Source: a bacterium
GTDB taxonomy: Bacteria; Zhuqueibacterota; QNDG01; JAFGCO01
Direction of reading: 5' to 3'
Length of the DNA: 58,531 bases
Assembly (NCBI GenBank): GCA_016932575.1
Contig: JAFGCO010000033.1
Coordinates: forward strand, 1 to 58,531
Both the position numbers and the translations under genes were made by a program. Shown here piece after piece: positions 27,134-36,702 of the stretch (positions are counted from its first letter, which is position 1; every line of letters begins with the position of its first letter). Below the pieces are notes generated by a model. It did no database searches, was not told where the DNA came from, and saw nothing but the letters and a program-made list of their open reading frames with translations.

Positions 27134-30070
27134 ATGAAGGCAGCTCAGCATGTAAAATCGGTGCGGGTGTTCATCTTCCTGTTTACCTGCGCCGGTATAC
27201 TTTATTCACAGCAGCCGGCTTTTCCCACGACCGAGGGCTGGGGCAAATATACTGTCGGCGGAAGAGGCGGTGAGGTTTATGAAGTGACCCATTTGAACGA
27301 CAGAGGTGCAGGCAGTCTTCGCTCGGCAGTGAATGCTTCCGGCCCGCGAACCGTTGTATTCAGGGTATCGGGCACGATCGAGCTGGAATCGAATCTTTCT
27401 GTTAATCGTCCTTACATTACCATTGCAGGTCAGACTGCGCCGGGTGACGGGATCTGTATTAAAAAATATCCTTTGATCATTAACACCAACCAGGTGATTA
27501 TCCGCTATCTGCGGGTAAGACTCGGAGATGAATCGGGTGCTGATGAAGATGCCGTATCGGGCCTGCATCGCCGGCATATCATCATTGATCACGTATCCGC
27601 AAGCTGGAGCGTGGATGAAACGGTTTCTGTCTATCATTGTGACAGTGTGACGGTTCAGTGGTGCCTGATATCGGAAAGCCTGTATAATTCCACCCACGAG
27701 AAAGGTCATCACGGATACGGAGGCATCTGGGGCGGGCCGAATGCAAGCTTCCATCACAATCTGTTCGCGCATCATTCCAGCCGGAATCCCCGTTTCGCTT
27801 CTGGCTGCGGAAATACAGATTTCAGTAACAATGTCATTTACAACTGGGGATATCAGAGTGTCTATGGGGCTGAGAAAATGGAAGAAAACAGTACGACCTT
27901 TGTGTTTTCTGCCGTGAATATGGTCGCTAATTATTATAAAGCCGGGCCCGGCACACTGGGCGGCGGCGCGCAGTACCGGATCGTCCGTCCTTCCTCAAGG
28001 AATAATCTCGCGGATTACGGAGAGTGGTATGTCACGGATAATTTTGTTTATGGGTATCCTGATGTGACTGCCGATAACTGGAACGGAGGCGTACAGCCAG
28101 ATCAGAATACCCAGACCGTGAGAGATTCTATCCGTTCCGATGTTCCTTTTCCATGTATTTCTATTGAACAGCAGACGGCCGAAGAGGCCTGTGAGCTGGT
28201 TCTGCAAAATGCGGGAGCTATCCTGCCGAGAAGAGATGCACTAGATCAAAGAATCATCCGGGAAGTGTCCGATGGCACGGCCACATACGGAACGGGCACG
28301 TATAATCAGGAGCACGGATTCGGCACCGATCCAAGCGGTATCATCGATTCGCAAACCGATGTCGGCGGCTGGCCGGCGCTGCATGCCGGACCGGTTCCCG
28401 AAGACAGCGATCATGACGGCATGCCGGACAGCTGGGAAAATGCCAATGGTCTGAATCCGGAGGATCCCGAAGACAGAAACGGGACGGGCGAAGGAGGATA
28501 TACGCATCTTGAGATTTATCTGAACAGTATCACGGAGTTTCCGCCGTTTCTTCCCGGACCCGTCAATGTGACCGCGGAACTGGTTGACTTTACCAAAGTC
28601 GAACTCACGTGGGAGGCCGACCATCTTGAAGACGAGACAGGCTTCCGGATTGAGCGGGCGGAAGGAGAAACAGGCAGCTTCATCACAGTCGCGGAAGTGG
28701 GAGCCGATATCACGACCTGCACTGATTCGGGGCTGAGTGAGCTGACACTGTACCGTTACCGGGTCGCCGCATTTAATGACAGCCTGACATCCGGCTATGA
28801 GAAGATCGCAGAGGTGACGACACTCAGCGCATCCTCACCGCCATTGGCCATAAGCGCGCCATGGCCCAAAAACAATACTGTCTATGTTGTTGCCGCGCCT
28901 TCACTCATGTGGGAAGCCAGCATGAACGCGGACAGTTATGATGTGTATTTCGGTGCAGCAAATCCGCCGCCGTTTGTCTGTAATCAGACAGAGACGATAT
29001 TTGTGCCCGGTGAATTGGAAAGGGGGATAAAATACTACTGGAGAATCGACGGAAAAAATATCCATGGAACCACAGAGGGCCGGGTGTGGAGCTTCACTGT
29101 CAAGCCGGAAATCCCGTCGGGGCAGATTGTCTGCTGGCGATTCGATGAAGGAGAAGGCACAGCCGCATCGGACGAGGGCCAGTATCACATGGACGGATCG
29201 CTGGTGAATATGAGTGCGTCCTCATGGACGGATGGAATCCTTGACGGAGGTCTGAGCTTTGACGGACTGGATGATTATGTTATCGTGCCGCACAGCGGGA
29301 TCCTCGATTTTGGAATAGAAAGCTTCAGCCTGTCCGCCTGGCTGAAGGCAGAGCCGTTAACCGGGGCTTCGATGTACCTGATAAACAAGGGATCATTTGC
29401 GAGAGACGATGCGGCGGGAACCACCGGAAGGTGGTACGGACTCGAAATAAAAAATAATGAATTGAGATTTGCGATCGATGATGATGTCACGAAAAGTCAG
29501 GCCAAAGTTGTTCAGGTGGACACACTGCTTTCCGGGAAGTGGGCACATATTGTCGGTATCAGAGATGCGGCCGAAAGTATCTTGAAGCTGTACGTCAATG
29601 CTGAAAGGGTGTCGACCGTATCCGATGCCACAGGAAGTATCTCACAGGAAGAGGATCTTTCTCTGGGTAACAGCACAACCGGCACGGCGCCGTTATGGGG
29701 CGTGCTTGATGAGGTCAGGATATACAATTACGCGCTCAGTGATTCGGAAGTTCAGGCCATTTATGAATACGTAACCGCTGTTGAAAAAACCAAAGAACCG
29801 GTGCCGAACGAATTCGCACTCGGACAGAATTATCCCAATCCGTTTAACTCTTCAACAAAAATCGGATTCTCCATCCCGAAAAAGTCAAGGGTCATGCTGA
29901 CCGTCTTTGATATCACCGGAAGAAGCGTGGCCAGGTTGTTGGACGAAATAAAAGATGCCGGACACGACTCGGTTCGTTTCGACGGGTCAAACTTAAGTTC
30001 CGGACTCTATGTGGTCAGACTTCAAATCGCGGATAAAACGCTTGCAAGGAAGATGATTTTGATAAAATAA
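27134..30070 (+). CDS. multidomain pectate lyase (PL1-like) with T9SS tail
   Basis: This 978-residue protein has a signal peptide (1-27). Residues 30-330 are a right-handed beta-helix of the pectate lyase type: PTTEGWGKYTVGGRGGEVYEV at the start (written here in part), TIAGQTAPGDG, VIIRYLRVR, IIIDHVSASWSVDE (the WiDH-like motif) and SSRNPRF, whose arginine matches the PL1 catalytic base. Next come a thrombospondin-type-3-like calcium segment (DSDHDGMPDSWE), an FN3 domain (about 475-565), a second Ig-like domain, a LamG-type concanavalin domain (about 675-890) and a T9SS type A sorting domain (about 895-978). It should cleave pectic polymers outside the cell by beta-elimination. Confidence 0.9.
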   Translation: MKAAQHVKSVRVFIFLFTCAGILYSQQPAFPTTEGWGKYTVGGRGGEVYEVTHLNDRGAGSLRSAVNASGPRTVVFRVSGTIELESNLSVNRPYITIAGQTAPGDGICIKKYPLIINTNQVIIRYLRVRLGDESGADEDAVSGLHRRHIIIDHVSASWSVDETVSVYHCDSVTVQWCLISESLYNSTHEKGHHGYGGIWGGPNASFHHNLFAHHSSRNPRFASGCGNTDFSNNVIYNWGYQSVYGAEKMEENSTTFVFSAVNMVANYYKAGPGTLGGGAQYRIVRPSSRNNLADYGEWYVTDNFVYGYPDVTADNWNGGVQPDQNTQTVRDSIRSDVPFPCISIEQQTAEEACELVLQNAGAILPRRDALDQRIIREVSDGTATYGTGTYNQEHGFGTDPSGIIDSQTDVGGWPALHAGPVPEDSDHDGMPDSWENANGLNPEDPEDRNGTGEGGYTHLEIYLNSITEFPPFLPGPVNVTAELVDFTKVELTWEADHLEDETGFRIERAEGETGSFITVAEVGADITTCTDSGLSELTLYRYRVAAFNDSLTSGYEKIAEVTTLSASSPPLAISAPWPKNNTVYVVAAPSLMWEASMNADSYDVYFGAANPPPFVCNQTETIFVPGELERGIKYYWRIDGKNIHGTTEGRVWSFTVKPEIPSGQIVCWRFDEGEGTAASDEGQYHMDGSLVNMSASSWTDGILDGGLSFDGLDDYVIVPHSGILDFGIESFSLSAWLKAEPLTGASMYLINKGSFARDDAAGTTGRWYGLEIKNNELRFAIDDDVTKSQAKVVQVDTLLSGKWAHIVGIRDAAESILKLYVNAERVSTVSDATGSISQEEDLSLGNSTTGTAPLWGVLDEVRIYNYALSDSEVQAIYEYVTAVEKTKEPVPNEFALGQNYPNPFNSSTKIGFSIPKKSRVMLTVFDITGRSVARLLDEIKDAGHDSVRFDGSNLSSGLYVVRLQIADKTLARKMILIK

Positions 30071-30312
30071 GCAGTGGATCGTTTTTAACTGTCCTGGCTG
30101 GTGAGAAGGATGTTTGGTTTTTCTGGTGTAATACTTGAAAACTGTGAAAGGCAACATGAAGTCAGATGGCTATTGGCGTATTTAAAATAATTATGTACAG
30201 GAAATTAAAACCATCTTTTTAATGACCAAATGTCGTACAAGTAAATATATTCGTAAATTTAAAAGATTTGGATAATCATTGCTATTATTTGATTTAATGA
30301 AGGTCAATATTC

Positions 30313-30951
30313 ATGTTTGCGGTTGATAGAATAATGAAATATGCATTACTTTTCATCAGTTTATGTTTTTTTCAATGTTTAACAGATAAGACGGAATCTG
30401 TTACAGAATCGGGCGATAGAGATCCATTGATTTATTATTTTCCGGCTTACCCTGGAAAGATTTGGGAATACGATGCTTTTTATGGATTTCAGGCAACATC
30501 AAGTATGGAAGAATATTCCGGAAAAGAATCCTGGGAGATTTTATCTTTTTCAGAGAAGTATAAGAATGGTCAAATACGATGTTCTTTCAAAGGGACAAAA
30601 ACTGACCTTGAATGGGGTAAAAACGAGTTTGATACAGTTTTGGTTGAACCTGTCAATTGCAGTAAAATATATGATATTCAATTATCGAGTGGTGTTTTTT
30701 ACGCTTTTAACATCCGTGATGGTGAATGCAAAACGGTTTTTGATTTCTTTATTAAATATTTTCTGATTGATGACAGGTTTGTAATTGGTTTTTTTCCTGA
30801 TTATCAAGATGAAATCAATATAAAAATTGATGGAGATCCTGAGCTTTATCAGGAATATACATTAAAAAAGGATATAGGTTTATTGAATTTCACCGGTCGC
30901 AGGTGTTCAATATTCGGCGGGCCGTATTTGAAGTATGATATCATTCAATAA
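30313..30951 (+). CDS. probable lipoprotein, unknown function
   Basis: This 212-residue protein starts at an ATG (30313) after GAAGG; a second ATG seven codons in would also give a signal peptide. The segment ending CFFQC (C22) looks like a relaxed lipobox. The remainder is beta-rich with YFPAYPGKIWEYDAFYGF, a pattern seen in FCB secreted proteins of unknown role. The gene is AT-rich. No family was recognised. Confidence 0.5.
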   Translation: MFAVDRIMKYALLFISLCFFQCLTDKTESVTESGDRDPLIYYFPAYPGKIWEYDAFYGFQATSSMEEYSGKESWEILSFSEKYKNGQIRCSFKGTKTDLEWGKNEFDTVLVEPVNCSKIYDIQLSSGVFYAFNIRDGECKTVFDFFIKYFLIDDRFVIGFFPDYQDEINIKIDGDPELYQEYTLKKDIGLLNFTGRRCSIFGGPYLKYDIIQ

Positions 30952-31156
30952 CATGACTGCTGAGGTCGATCGAATGAATATGGTCGTAAATGCGGATTAG
31001 AGATAACGGTTTTGAAAGTTGATTTTAAGGCTTATATGTTATGGTCAGCATTTGACGCACAGTTTGTTGTGTCACATGAAAGGCATAAGTTAAAGTTAAT
31101 ATTTATTGCTAAACTCAATATAGAAACCATAATTTGAAAATCAAAGGAGTGTCTGA

Positions 31157-31678
31157 ATGAAAACCAGAGGATTGATGATATCTTTACTTTTGATAAATAT
31201 CTCTGCAGTTTGTTTTGGTCAGGATTCCATAAAATTCAACCATACATTGAAAGGTTTTGGAGCGGATCTTGACAAGTACCGGTTTTATTTTCCTTTATAT
31301 ATGAATGATAATTTGAAAATTGAACCTGAGTTTGAACTTTCGTATTCAAAACATGGTAACTATTCTCATATAGATTTTGAGATTGGAACGGGTATTTTTT
31401 ATATCATCAACTACCAAAGATTAATTTCCTATTTCGGCTTGAGAACAGGTTTTTCTTACAATAAGCAACAGCACATTAACGAATATGGATTCATTTTAAG
31501 TCCTGCTATTGGAGGTGAGTGTTTTATTATTGACAGATTTAGTGTGGGTGTTGAACTTTTATTAAAATATGTTCACTCAGATGGAGAAACCGAATACTAT
31601 ATCGATGAAATTCAAGATATAAAAATAAGAAGACTCAATACGTTCACGTATCTTATTGTGAGGTTTTATATTTTTTAA
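31157..31678 (+). CDS. outer-membrane beta-barrel-like protein
   Basis: AAAGGAG precedes the ATG. The 173-residue product has a signal peptide (1-21) and alternating strands such as YFGLRTGFSYNKQ, GFILSPAIGGECFI and FSVGVELLLKYVHS, with a C-terminal aromatic residue (YLIVRFYIF) that fits the terminal BAM signal of outer-membrane barrels. Confidence 0.6.
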   Translation: MKTRGLMISLLLINISAVCFGQDSIKFNHTLKGFGADLDKYRFYFPLYMNDNLKIEPEFELSYSKHGNYSHIDFEIGTGIFYIINYQRLISYFGLRTGFSYNKQQHINEYGFILSPAIGGECFIIDRFSVGVELLLKYVHSDGETEYYIDEIQDIKIRRLNTFTYLIVRFYIF

Positions 31679-31698
31679 AGAATTGAGTTGCTTTTTAT

Positions 31699-31739
31699 GA
31701 TTCACGCGGTCTCAGCGGGAACCGTCTATTTTTGACGCT
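31699..31739 (+). repeat. intergenic repeat R3, copy 1
   Basis: GATTCACGCGGTCTCAGCGG followed by GAACCGTCTATTTTTGACGCT aligns with 54581-54619 (GATTCATACAGTCTCAGTGG, GAACCATATATTTGGCGCT). Confidence 0.5.
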
Positions 31740-31933
31740 ATACGCCATTCAGCAGAATGAATGAAGCTATAATTGCAATCCGGTTCTGGGATCGTCGTGG
31801 TATTGTTTGTACAGAACGAAGAATGCTTAAGCTTACGGTTAATTCAAGATAACAAAACATGCCATGAAACCAGAAGTGATAGAGTCAGGATCTGGGCTAA
31901 TGAAATAATAATATTATCAACACAGGAGGGCTT

Positions 31934-33037
31934 ATGAAAAAAAGTTTAATCATCATATCAATAATTCTGTTTGTGTCGACAGGTTGTGACAATCAATCGA
32001 CAAATCCTGAGAATAATGACGCCCTGATATGGACGTTCTCAACCGGAGATTATATAGACTCTTCCTCACCGGCCATTGATTCTGATGGTACAATCTATAT
32101 AGGGTCGGGGCATGATAAAATCTTCGCCGTTAATCCGGATGGCTCCCAAAAATGGACATTTTCAGTTGCGGGACACGGGGGCAGTTCACCTGCAATCGGT
32201 CCCGACGGTACAATTCATATGGGTACTTACGCCATCAATACGGATGGCACGCTGAAATGGAAATTTACAGGTGGAGGTTGTTCTTCATCTGCGGCCATAG
32301 GTGATGACGGGACTGTATATGTGGGATCCTGGGATGATCATCTTTATGCGATTCATCCGGATGGCACGCTGAAATGGAAGTATAAGACGGGAAACGGCAT
32401 ATCTTCCTCTCCCGCCATTGGCAGTGACGGTACTGTTTATGTGGGTTCTGTTGATAAATATCTTTATGCCGTCAGTCCGAATGGTTCACTGAAATGGAAG
32501 TATTCGACTGGAGACGCCATATGCTACTCATCACCTGCGATTGATACAGACGGAACAATATATATCGGATCTCATGATAAAAAGCTGCACGCTGTCAATC
32601 CGGATGGAACGGCGAAATGGTCATTTTTAACCGGGCATTCTGTGGAATCTTCTCCGGTGATCGGCAGTGACGGAACAATCTATATCGGCTCATTTGATCG
32701 AAAATTTTATGCCATAAATCCGGATGGCACGCTGAAATGGAAGTTATCAATGCAGGAAAATGTGTATTATTCATCACCGGCAATTGACAAAGAAGGAACG
32801 ATTTTTGTCGGATCTGTCGATGAGAAACTCCATGCGATAAACCCGGATGGTACTGTCAAATGGACGTTTAAAACCGGAGCGAGTGTCTCCTCTTCTCCTG
32901 CTGTTGGAAATGACGGAACGATCTATGTCGGATCGGATGATTTTAAACTCTACGCAATTCAGGGAACTCCGGGGGGAGTCGCTGATACGCCCTGGCCCAT
33001 GTTCTGCTGTAACAATAGACGTACCGGGAATAAATAA
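31934..33037 (+). CDS. eight-bladed PQQ-type beta-propeller lipoprotein
   Basis: CAGGAGG precedes the ATG. The 367-residue protein has a lipobox (FVSTGC, C18) and then eight repeats of about 40 residues, each of the form KW-x-F/Y-x-TG-x-SSPAIG-x-DGT-I/V-Y-I/V-GS-x-D-x-K-L-Y/H-A-x-NPDGT. The C terminus, PWPMFCCNNRRTGN, is the closing motif typical of this family. Parts of the repeats are still nearly identical at DNA level (GATGGCACGCTGAAATGGAA occurs three times), showing recent internal duplication. The protein should be a tethered scaffold or binding propeller, not necessarily PQQ-binding. Confidence 0.85.
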   Translation: MKKSLIIISIILFVSTGCDNQSTNPENNDALIWTFSTGDYIDSSSPAIDSDGTIYIGSGHDKIFAVNPDGSQKWTFSVAGHGGSSPAIGPDGTIHMGTYAINTDGTLKWKFTGGGCSSSAAIGDDGTVYVGSWDDHLYAIHPDGTLKWKYKTGNGISSSPAIGSDGTVYVGSVDKYLYAVSPNGSLKWKYSTGDAICYSSPAIDTDGTIYIGSHDKKLHAVNPDGTAKWSFLTGHSVESSPVIGSDGTIYIGSFDRKFYAINPDGTLKWKLSMQENVYYSSPAIDKEGTIFVGSVDEKLHAINPDGTVKWTFKTGASVSSSPAVGNDGTIYVGSDDFKLYAIQGTPGGVADTPWPMFCCNNRRTGNK

Positions 33038-33264
33038 TAATTAACAGTCTATGCGATCCGGGTCTGTGAGAGAACCGTTGGTTTTTTATGCTCCGGATCA
33101 TTCAGCAGTATGTATGTTGTTATGATGAAAATCCGGTTTCCGCAGTGCCCTGAACGGCTTTTTCTTGGACGAAGGATGTTGGGCAATATCAACCGATTCA
33201 TGAAAACGGTAAAACGGGATGTAAAGTCCGGGGCCAGCGGACCATTTAAACAGAGGATTTTATC

Positions 33265-34104
33265 ATGCTTTCCGCAAAAATTAACATACTGATGATCTTA
33301 ATATTGCTTGTATCCTGCATGTACAGGGCCCCTTCAACAAAAAGAATCGGCAGGTTTAAAACTGAAAGTGATTTATTTCTGGCGCAATTTGACTGTAAAA
33401 CGGATGTGGATGATATTCTCTCGGTTGCGGGTGTGGCAACCATGCTGGCCGATTCCCGTCTCTCCGATGTACAATATCATGCAGTTGCCGGTGCTTATGG
33501 AATACAGGAGGGGTTATATGTGCCGGCCGATGTGTTGTTTGAAACCGCATTCGGCAGTCACTGGTCCGATGCGCACTCGGATCCCAGGCGTGCCCTGAAT
33601 GAAGTGAACAGGCTTGTTATTCAAACATTAAAAAACGGAGGAAATGTCTGGATTGCCGAGGCCGGGCAGTCCGACTTTACCGCTGCCCTGATTCGAATTG
33701 TCCGGAATGCACTGCCAGAGATTAACATAACACCTCTGTTACATGTTGTGCAGCACAGTGACTGGAACGAACGCATGACCACATCGGATGATTTGACTTA
33801 TGTGAAACAGAATGCCTGCTATCATAAAATCCCCGACGGGAACGTGATTGGCAACGGATCTCCGGGATTGATAATAGATTCAGAGGTCAATCTGAAAAAT
33901 TATATTACGCATCCAAAACTCTTACACATCTGGGAAATGGCGCTTGAGATTGCGAATCAATACAATGGCGCAGACGGAAGATATAACAATCCTTCAATAG
34001 CCAGGGGGGGACTGGATTTCTCAGACGTATCTGAAACCTGCTGGATTTTCGGTTTCAATGATTTGTCAGATACAGAGCATTTTTTTAAAGCGTTTTCTTT
34101 ATGA
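33265..34104 (+). CDS. nucleoside-hydrolase-like lipoprotein
   Basis: This 279-residue protein starts at an ATG after AGAGGA. Its lipobox ends ILLVSC (C18). The next segment, QFDCKTDVDDILSVAGVATML, matches the N-terminal aspartate cluster of inosine-uridine nucleoside hydrolases (DxDxxxDD) that binds calcium, and IDSEVNLKN near residue 205 is a possible later ligand region. Family members cut N-glycosidic bonds. The next gene, an esterase, starts 9 bases downstream, so the two form an operon. Substrate is unknown. Confidence 0.6.
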   Translation: MLSAKINILMILILLVSCMYRAPSTKRIGRFKTESDLFLAQFDCKTDVDDILSVAGVATMLADSRLSDVQYHAVAGAYGIQEGLYVPADVLFETAFGSHWSDAHSDPRRALNEVNRLVIQTLKNGGNVWIAEAGQSDFTAALIRIVRNALPEINITPLLHVVQHSDWNERMTTSDDLTYVKQNACYHKIPDGNVIGNGSPGLIIDSEVNLKNYITHPKLLHIWEMALEIANQYNGADGRYNNPSIARGGLDFSDVSETCWIFGFNDLSDTEHFFKAFSL

Positions 34105-34113
34105 AAAAAAATA

Positions 34114-35064
34114 ATGAAAATCAATAACCTGTGCGGTTTCGGCCGGATTATCCTGGTTTCAGGAATGATGGTCCCTCAATTGATATTTTCTCAAAATACT
34201 TCCCGGAAAAATAATGACAATATCGGCCGGAAATGGTCCGATATTAATTATGCCGGCGATACCCTGACGGGTCATCTGCTGGATATTTGTCTTCCTGCAA
34301 AAGGAGAATCCCCTTTTCCTGTGATTATCACAATTGCCGGAAGCGCCTTTTTCAGCAACAATTCGAAAGAGAGGGCTTTTCAAATCGGCGAGCCGCTGTT
34401 GGAGCACGGATTCGCTGTTGTTGCAGTCAATCACCGGTCAAGCAGGGAAGCCGGATTCCCGGCACAGATTCATGATATCAAAGGGGTTGTGAGGTTTTTA
34501 CGGGCGAACGCGTCCACATATGGCCTGGATACCACATTTTTGGGTATCACCGGAGATTCCTCCGGAGGCCATCTGTCGGCTTTAATGGGAACAAGCGGAG
34601 GAATCGATACCTTGACATTGGGACAAGTTACTTTATCCATTGAAGGTGACGTCGGAGGCAATTGCAATGAAAGCAGCCGGGTGGATGCTGTCGTTGACTG
34701 GTATGGACCGACCACCTTTCAGAAAATGGATTCTTGTGGAAGCGAGATGATTCATGATGCACCCGACTCTCCGGAATCAACACTTATCGGCGGGCCTGTT
34801 CAGGAAAATGGCGATCTTTGTGCTCTGGCTGATCCCATTACCTATATTGATGAAAATGATCCGCCTTTTCTGATCATCCATGGTGACGCGGATCCTCTGG
34901 TCCCGTATTGTCAAAGCGTTTTGCTCCATAATGCTCTGACGGGGAATGGTGTTTGCAACGAAATGATCACTGTGCCGGAAGGGGGGCACGGCAACGGTAT
35001 CTGGCTGGATGAAAATATAGAAAAAATGATACATTTTTTTGCAGAGGCAAAGAGAAGAAAATAG
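34114..35064 (+). CDS. secreted alpha/beta-hydrolase, BD-FAE-like esterase
   Basis: This 316-residue protein starts 9 nt after the previous stop. It has a signal peptide (to about 27) and the features of the BD-FAE/esterase family: an oxyanion region at TIAGSAFF, the nucleophile in GDSSGG (Ser about 151), an acid in HGDADPLVP (Asp about 251) and the histidine in PEGGHGNG (about 290). Family members remove acyl groups from plant polysaccharides or other esters. Its partner is the nucleoside-hydrolase-like lipoprotein. Confidence 0.8.
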   Translation: MKINNLCGFGRIILVSGMMVPQLIFSQNTSRKNNDNIGRKWSDINYAGDTLTGHLLDICLPAKGESPFPVIITIAGSAFFSNNSKERAFQIGEPLLEHGFAVVAVNHRSSREAGFPAQIHDIKGVVRFLRANASTYGLDTTFLGITGDSSGGHLSALMGTSGGIDTLTLGQVTLSIEGDVGGNCNESSRVDAVVDWYGPTTFQKMDSCGSEMIHDAPDSPESTLIGGPVQENGDLCALADPITYIDENDPPFLIIHGDADPLVPYCQSVLLHNALTGNGVCNEMITVPEGGHGNGIWLDENIEKMIHFFAEAKRRK

Positions 35065-35157
35065 CCGACCGATTGATTCATGCTTAAATGCAGACACTCT
35101 TAACAGGCGATTTTTAGCCTGAGTTTTTGTTCTGCCGAATTACAGTGGATTGAACTG

Positions 35158-35775
35158 ATGATTAAAATTCTTGTTTACAATTTATTATTTTTACTTCTGG
35201 TGCCTTTCCATTCATTAAAGGCCCGGCCACACAGATTTATATTCAACCGTCCGAGTCTTGAAATCGGGAGCGGGCATAATACGCTTTTTTGGTCGTCCCC
35301 CGTAAGCATAAAGACTCCCGGCGGAGTGCCGGTCAACAGAACAAAATTCTATTTTACATCAAATATTCGTTTGAATTATCATCTGAATTTATTTGGTAAC
35401 ACCCATGCTTTGCCGTTTATCGGTTACAACCGTTTTGGCGGAAACAGTGGCGAAGATAAGTATTATTTTGATACCATAGAAATTGGTTCCCTTTTTATTT
35501 ATCGTATCCTGAATGTACGACTGGGCGCTGGTGCCAAAATAAACTCACAATTCAAAGCCATATATCAGTCATCTTCTTTTGATATGGAAGAAAACCGTTC
35601 AGATTGGTTCACAAAATGGTCATCAGATATGGGTTTACGGGCAGGCTATTATTTTAAACCGGTTTATATCAGTATTGAATGCTGGTTCGGATTGAGTAAC
35701 CTGGCAAACCGTCCATTGCCGAATACCAGGATCAGGCAGAATCATTACCGGATTTTGATTGGCTACACCATTTAG
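35158..35775 (+). CDS. exported beta-barrel-like protein
   Basis: This 205-residue protein starts at an ATG with only a weak ribosome site. It has a signal peptide (1-22) and repeated amphipathic strands (NIRLNYHLNLFGNTH, IGSLFIYRILNVRLGAG, MGLRAGYYFKPVYISIE), ending in YRILIGYTI. This fits an outer-membrane barrel. No family was recognised. Confidence 0.55.
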   Translation: MIKILVYNLLFLLLVPFHSLKARPHRFIFNRPSLEIGSGHNTLFWSSPVSIKTPGGVPVNRTKFYFTSNIRLNYHLNLFGNTHALPFIGYNRFGGNSGEDKYYFDTIEIGSLFIYRILNVRLGAGAKINSQFKAIYQSSSFDMEENRSDWFTKWSSDMGLRAGYYFKPVYISIECWFGLSNLANRPLPNTRIRQNHYRILIGYTI

Positions 35776-35892
35776 GATTTTGGTAAATCCCCGGAATCGT
35801 GAGTACAGTTGGAATCACTTTGAGTTGTCTCCCTGCAATTTAAAACAGGCACCCCGACACTTTAACCTATCATCCACCGCATTTTTTTATTC

Positions 35893-35921
35893 TTGATTAT
35901 TTTCTATATAATGAATACAAT
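35893..35921 (+). promoter_or_regulatory. promoter directly at an ATG
   Basis: TTGATT (35893-35898), 17 bases and TACAAT (35916-35921) stand only five bases before the ATG at 35927, so transcription would start at or just after the start codon. Confidence 0.5.
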
Positions 35922-35926
35922 TTAAT

Positions 35927-36451
35927 ATGTCGAATGATATACTTGACTATTTCAGGAATACAAAAGGCATGATTATCGATATCAGGCACAACAGAGGCGG
36001 TGATAATATGTCTTCGTACTTTATAGTACAAAGATTGATAACATCACCGATAACCGATGTTGGTTATTCGCGTGTGAAAGGGAAGCTGGAACACACTTTT
36101 TATCCTGCGGGAAATTTTCAGTATTCAAAACCGGTGGTATTGCTTATCAATGGCGTCTGTTACAGTGCGTCTGACCATATGGCGAATTTACTTAAGAAAG
36201 TGCCTCATGTTACCGTGATCGGTGATACCACTGGCGGTGGAGGCGGCATACCCGGCCGGTATAAACTGCCTCAACTCGGGCAGGAGTTTCGTGTTCCAGT
36301 GCTGTGTTTGATACGATACGATGGCGGACATGTGGAATGGAACGGCATACCTCCTGATATTCTTGTGCCGCAAACGAAAAATGATATCAATAATAATCGA
36401 GACAAGCAGTTGGAGTGCGGAATCAGTTTTATTAATAATGCAACTCGCTGA
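35927..36451 (+). pseudogene. C-terminal fragment of an S41 (tail-specific) peptidase
   Basis: The 174-codon frame begins in the middle of the S41 catalytic domain: MIIDIRHNRGGD corresponds to the conserved D-R-N-GG segment, VCYSASDHMANLL carries the nucleophile serine (SAS), and GDTTGGGGGIPGRYKLP and GIPPDILVP follow as in C-terminal processing peptidases. The usual signal peptide, cap and PDZ domain (about 200 residues) are absent, the frame upstream is closed by a stop at 35912, and no Shine-Dalgarno sequence precedes the ATG. I read it as a decayed remnant; a leaderless short protein is the alternative. Confidence 0.65.
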
Positions 36452-36702
36452 CCGGCCGTAAAAAGCATCAGGAGGGTAATGGAACGGTTTTTTTGTTTAG
36501 TAAATTGCATTTCCGGGAGATTATTTATTGGTTTTCAACCGGTTATTGTTGCTATGGACAGAAATGAAGCAGAGCGTTCAGGATATGCTTCCCCATGGGA
36601 GGTCATGGGAGTATAAACAGAATAATTCACGGGATAGCGATTGCTGACCCGCGGCCGCATAGTCATTTGCCAATCCCGGTGAAGAATGAATGAAAGAAAC
36701 AA

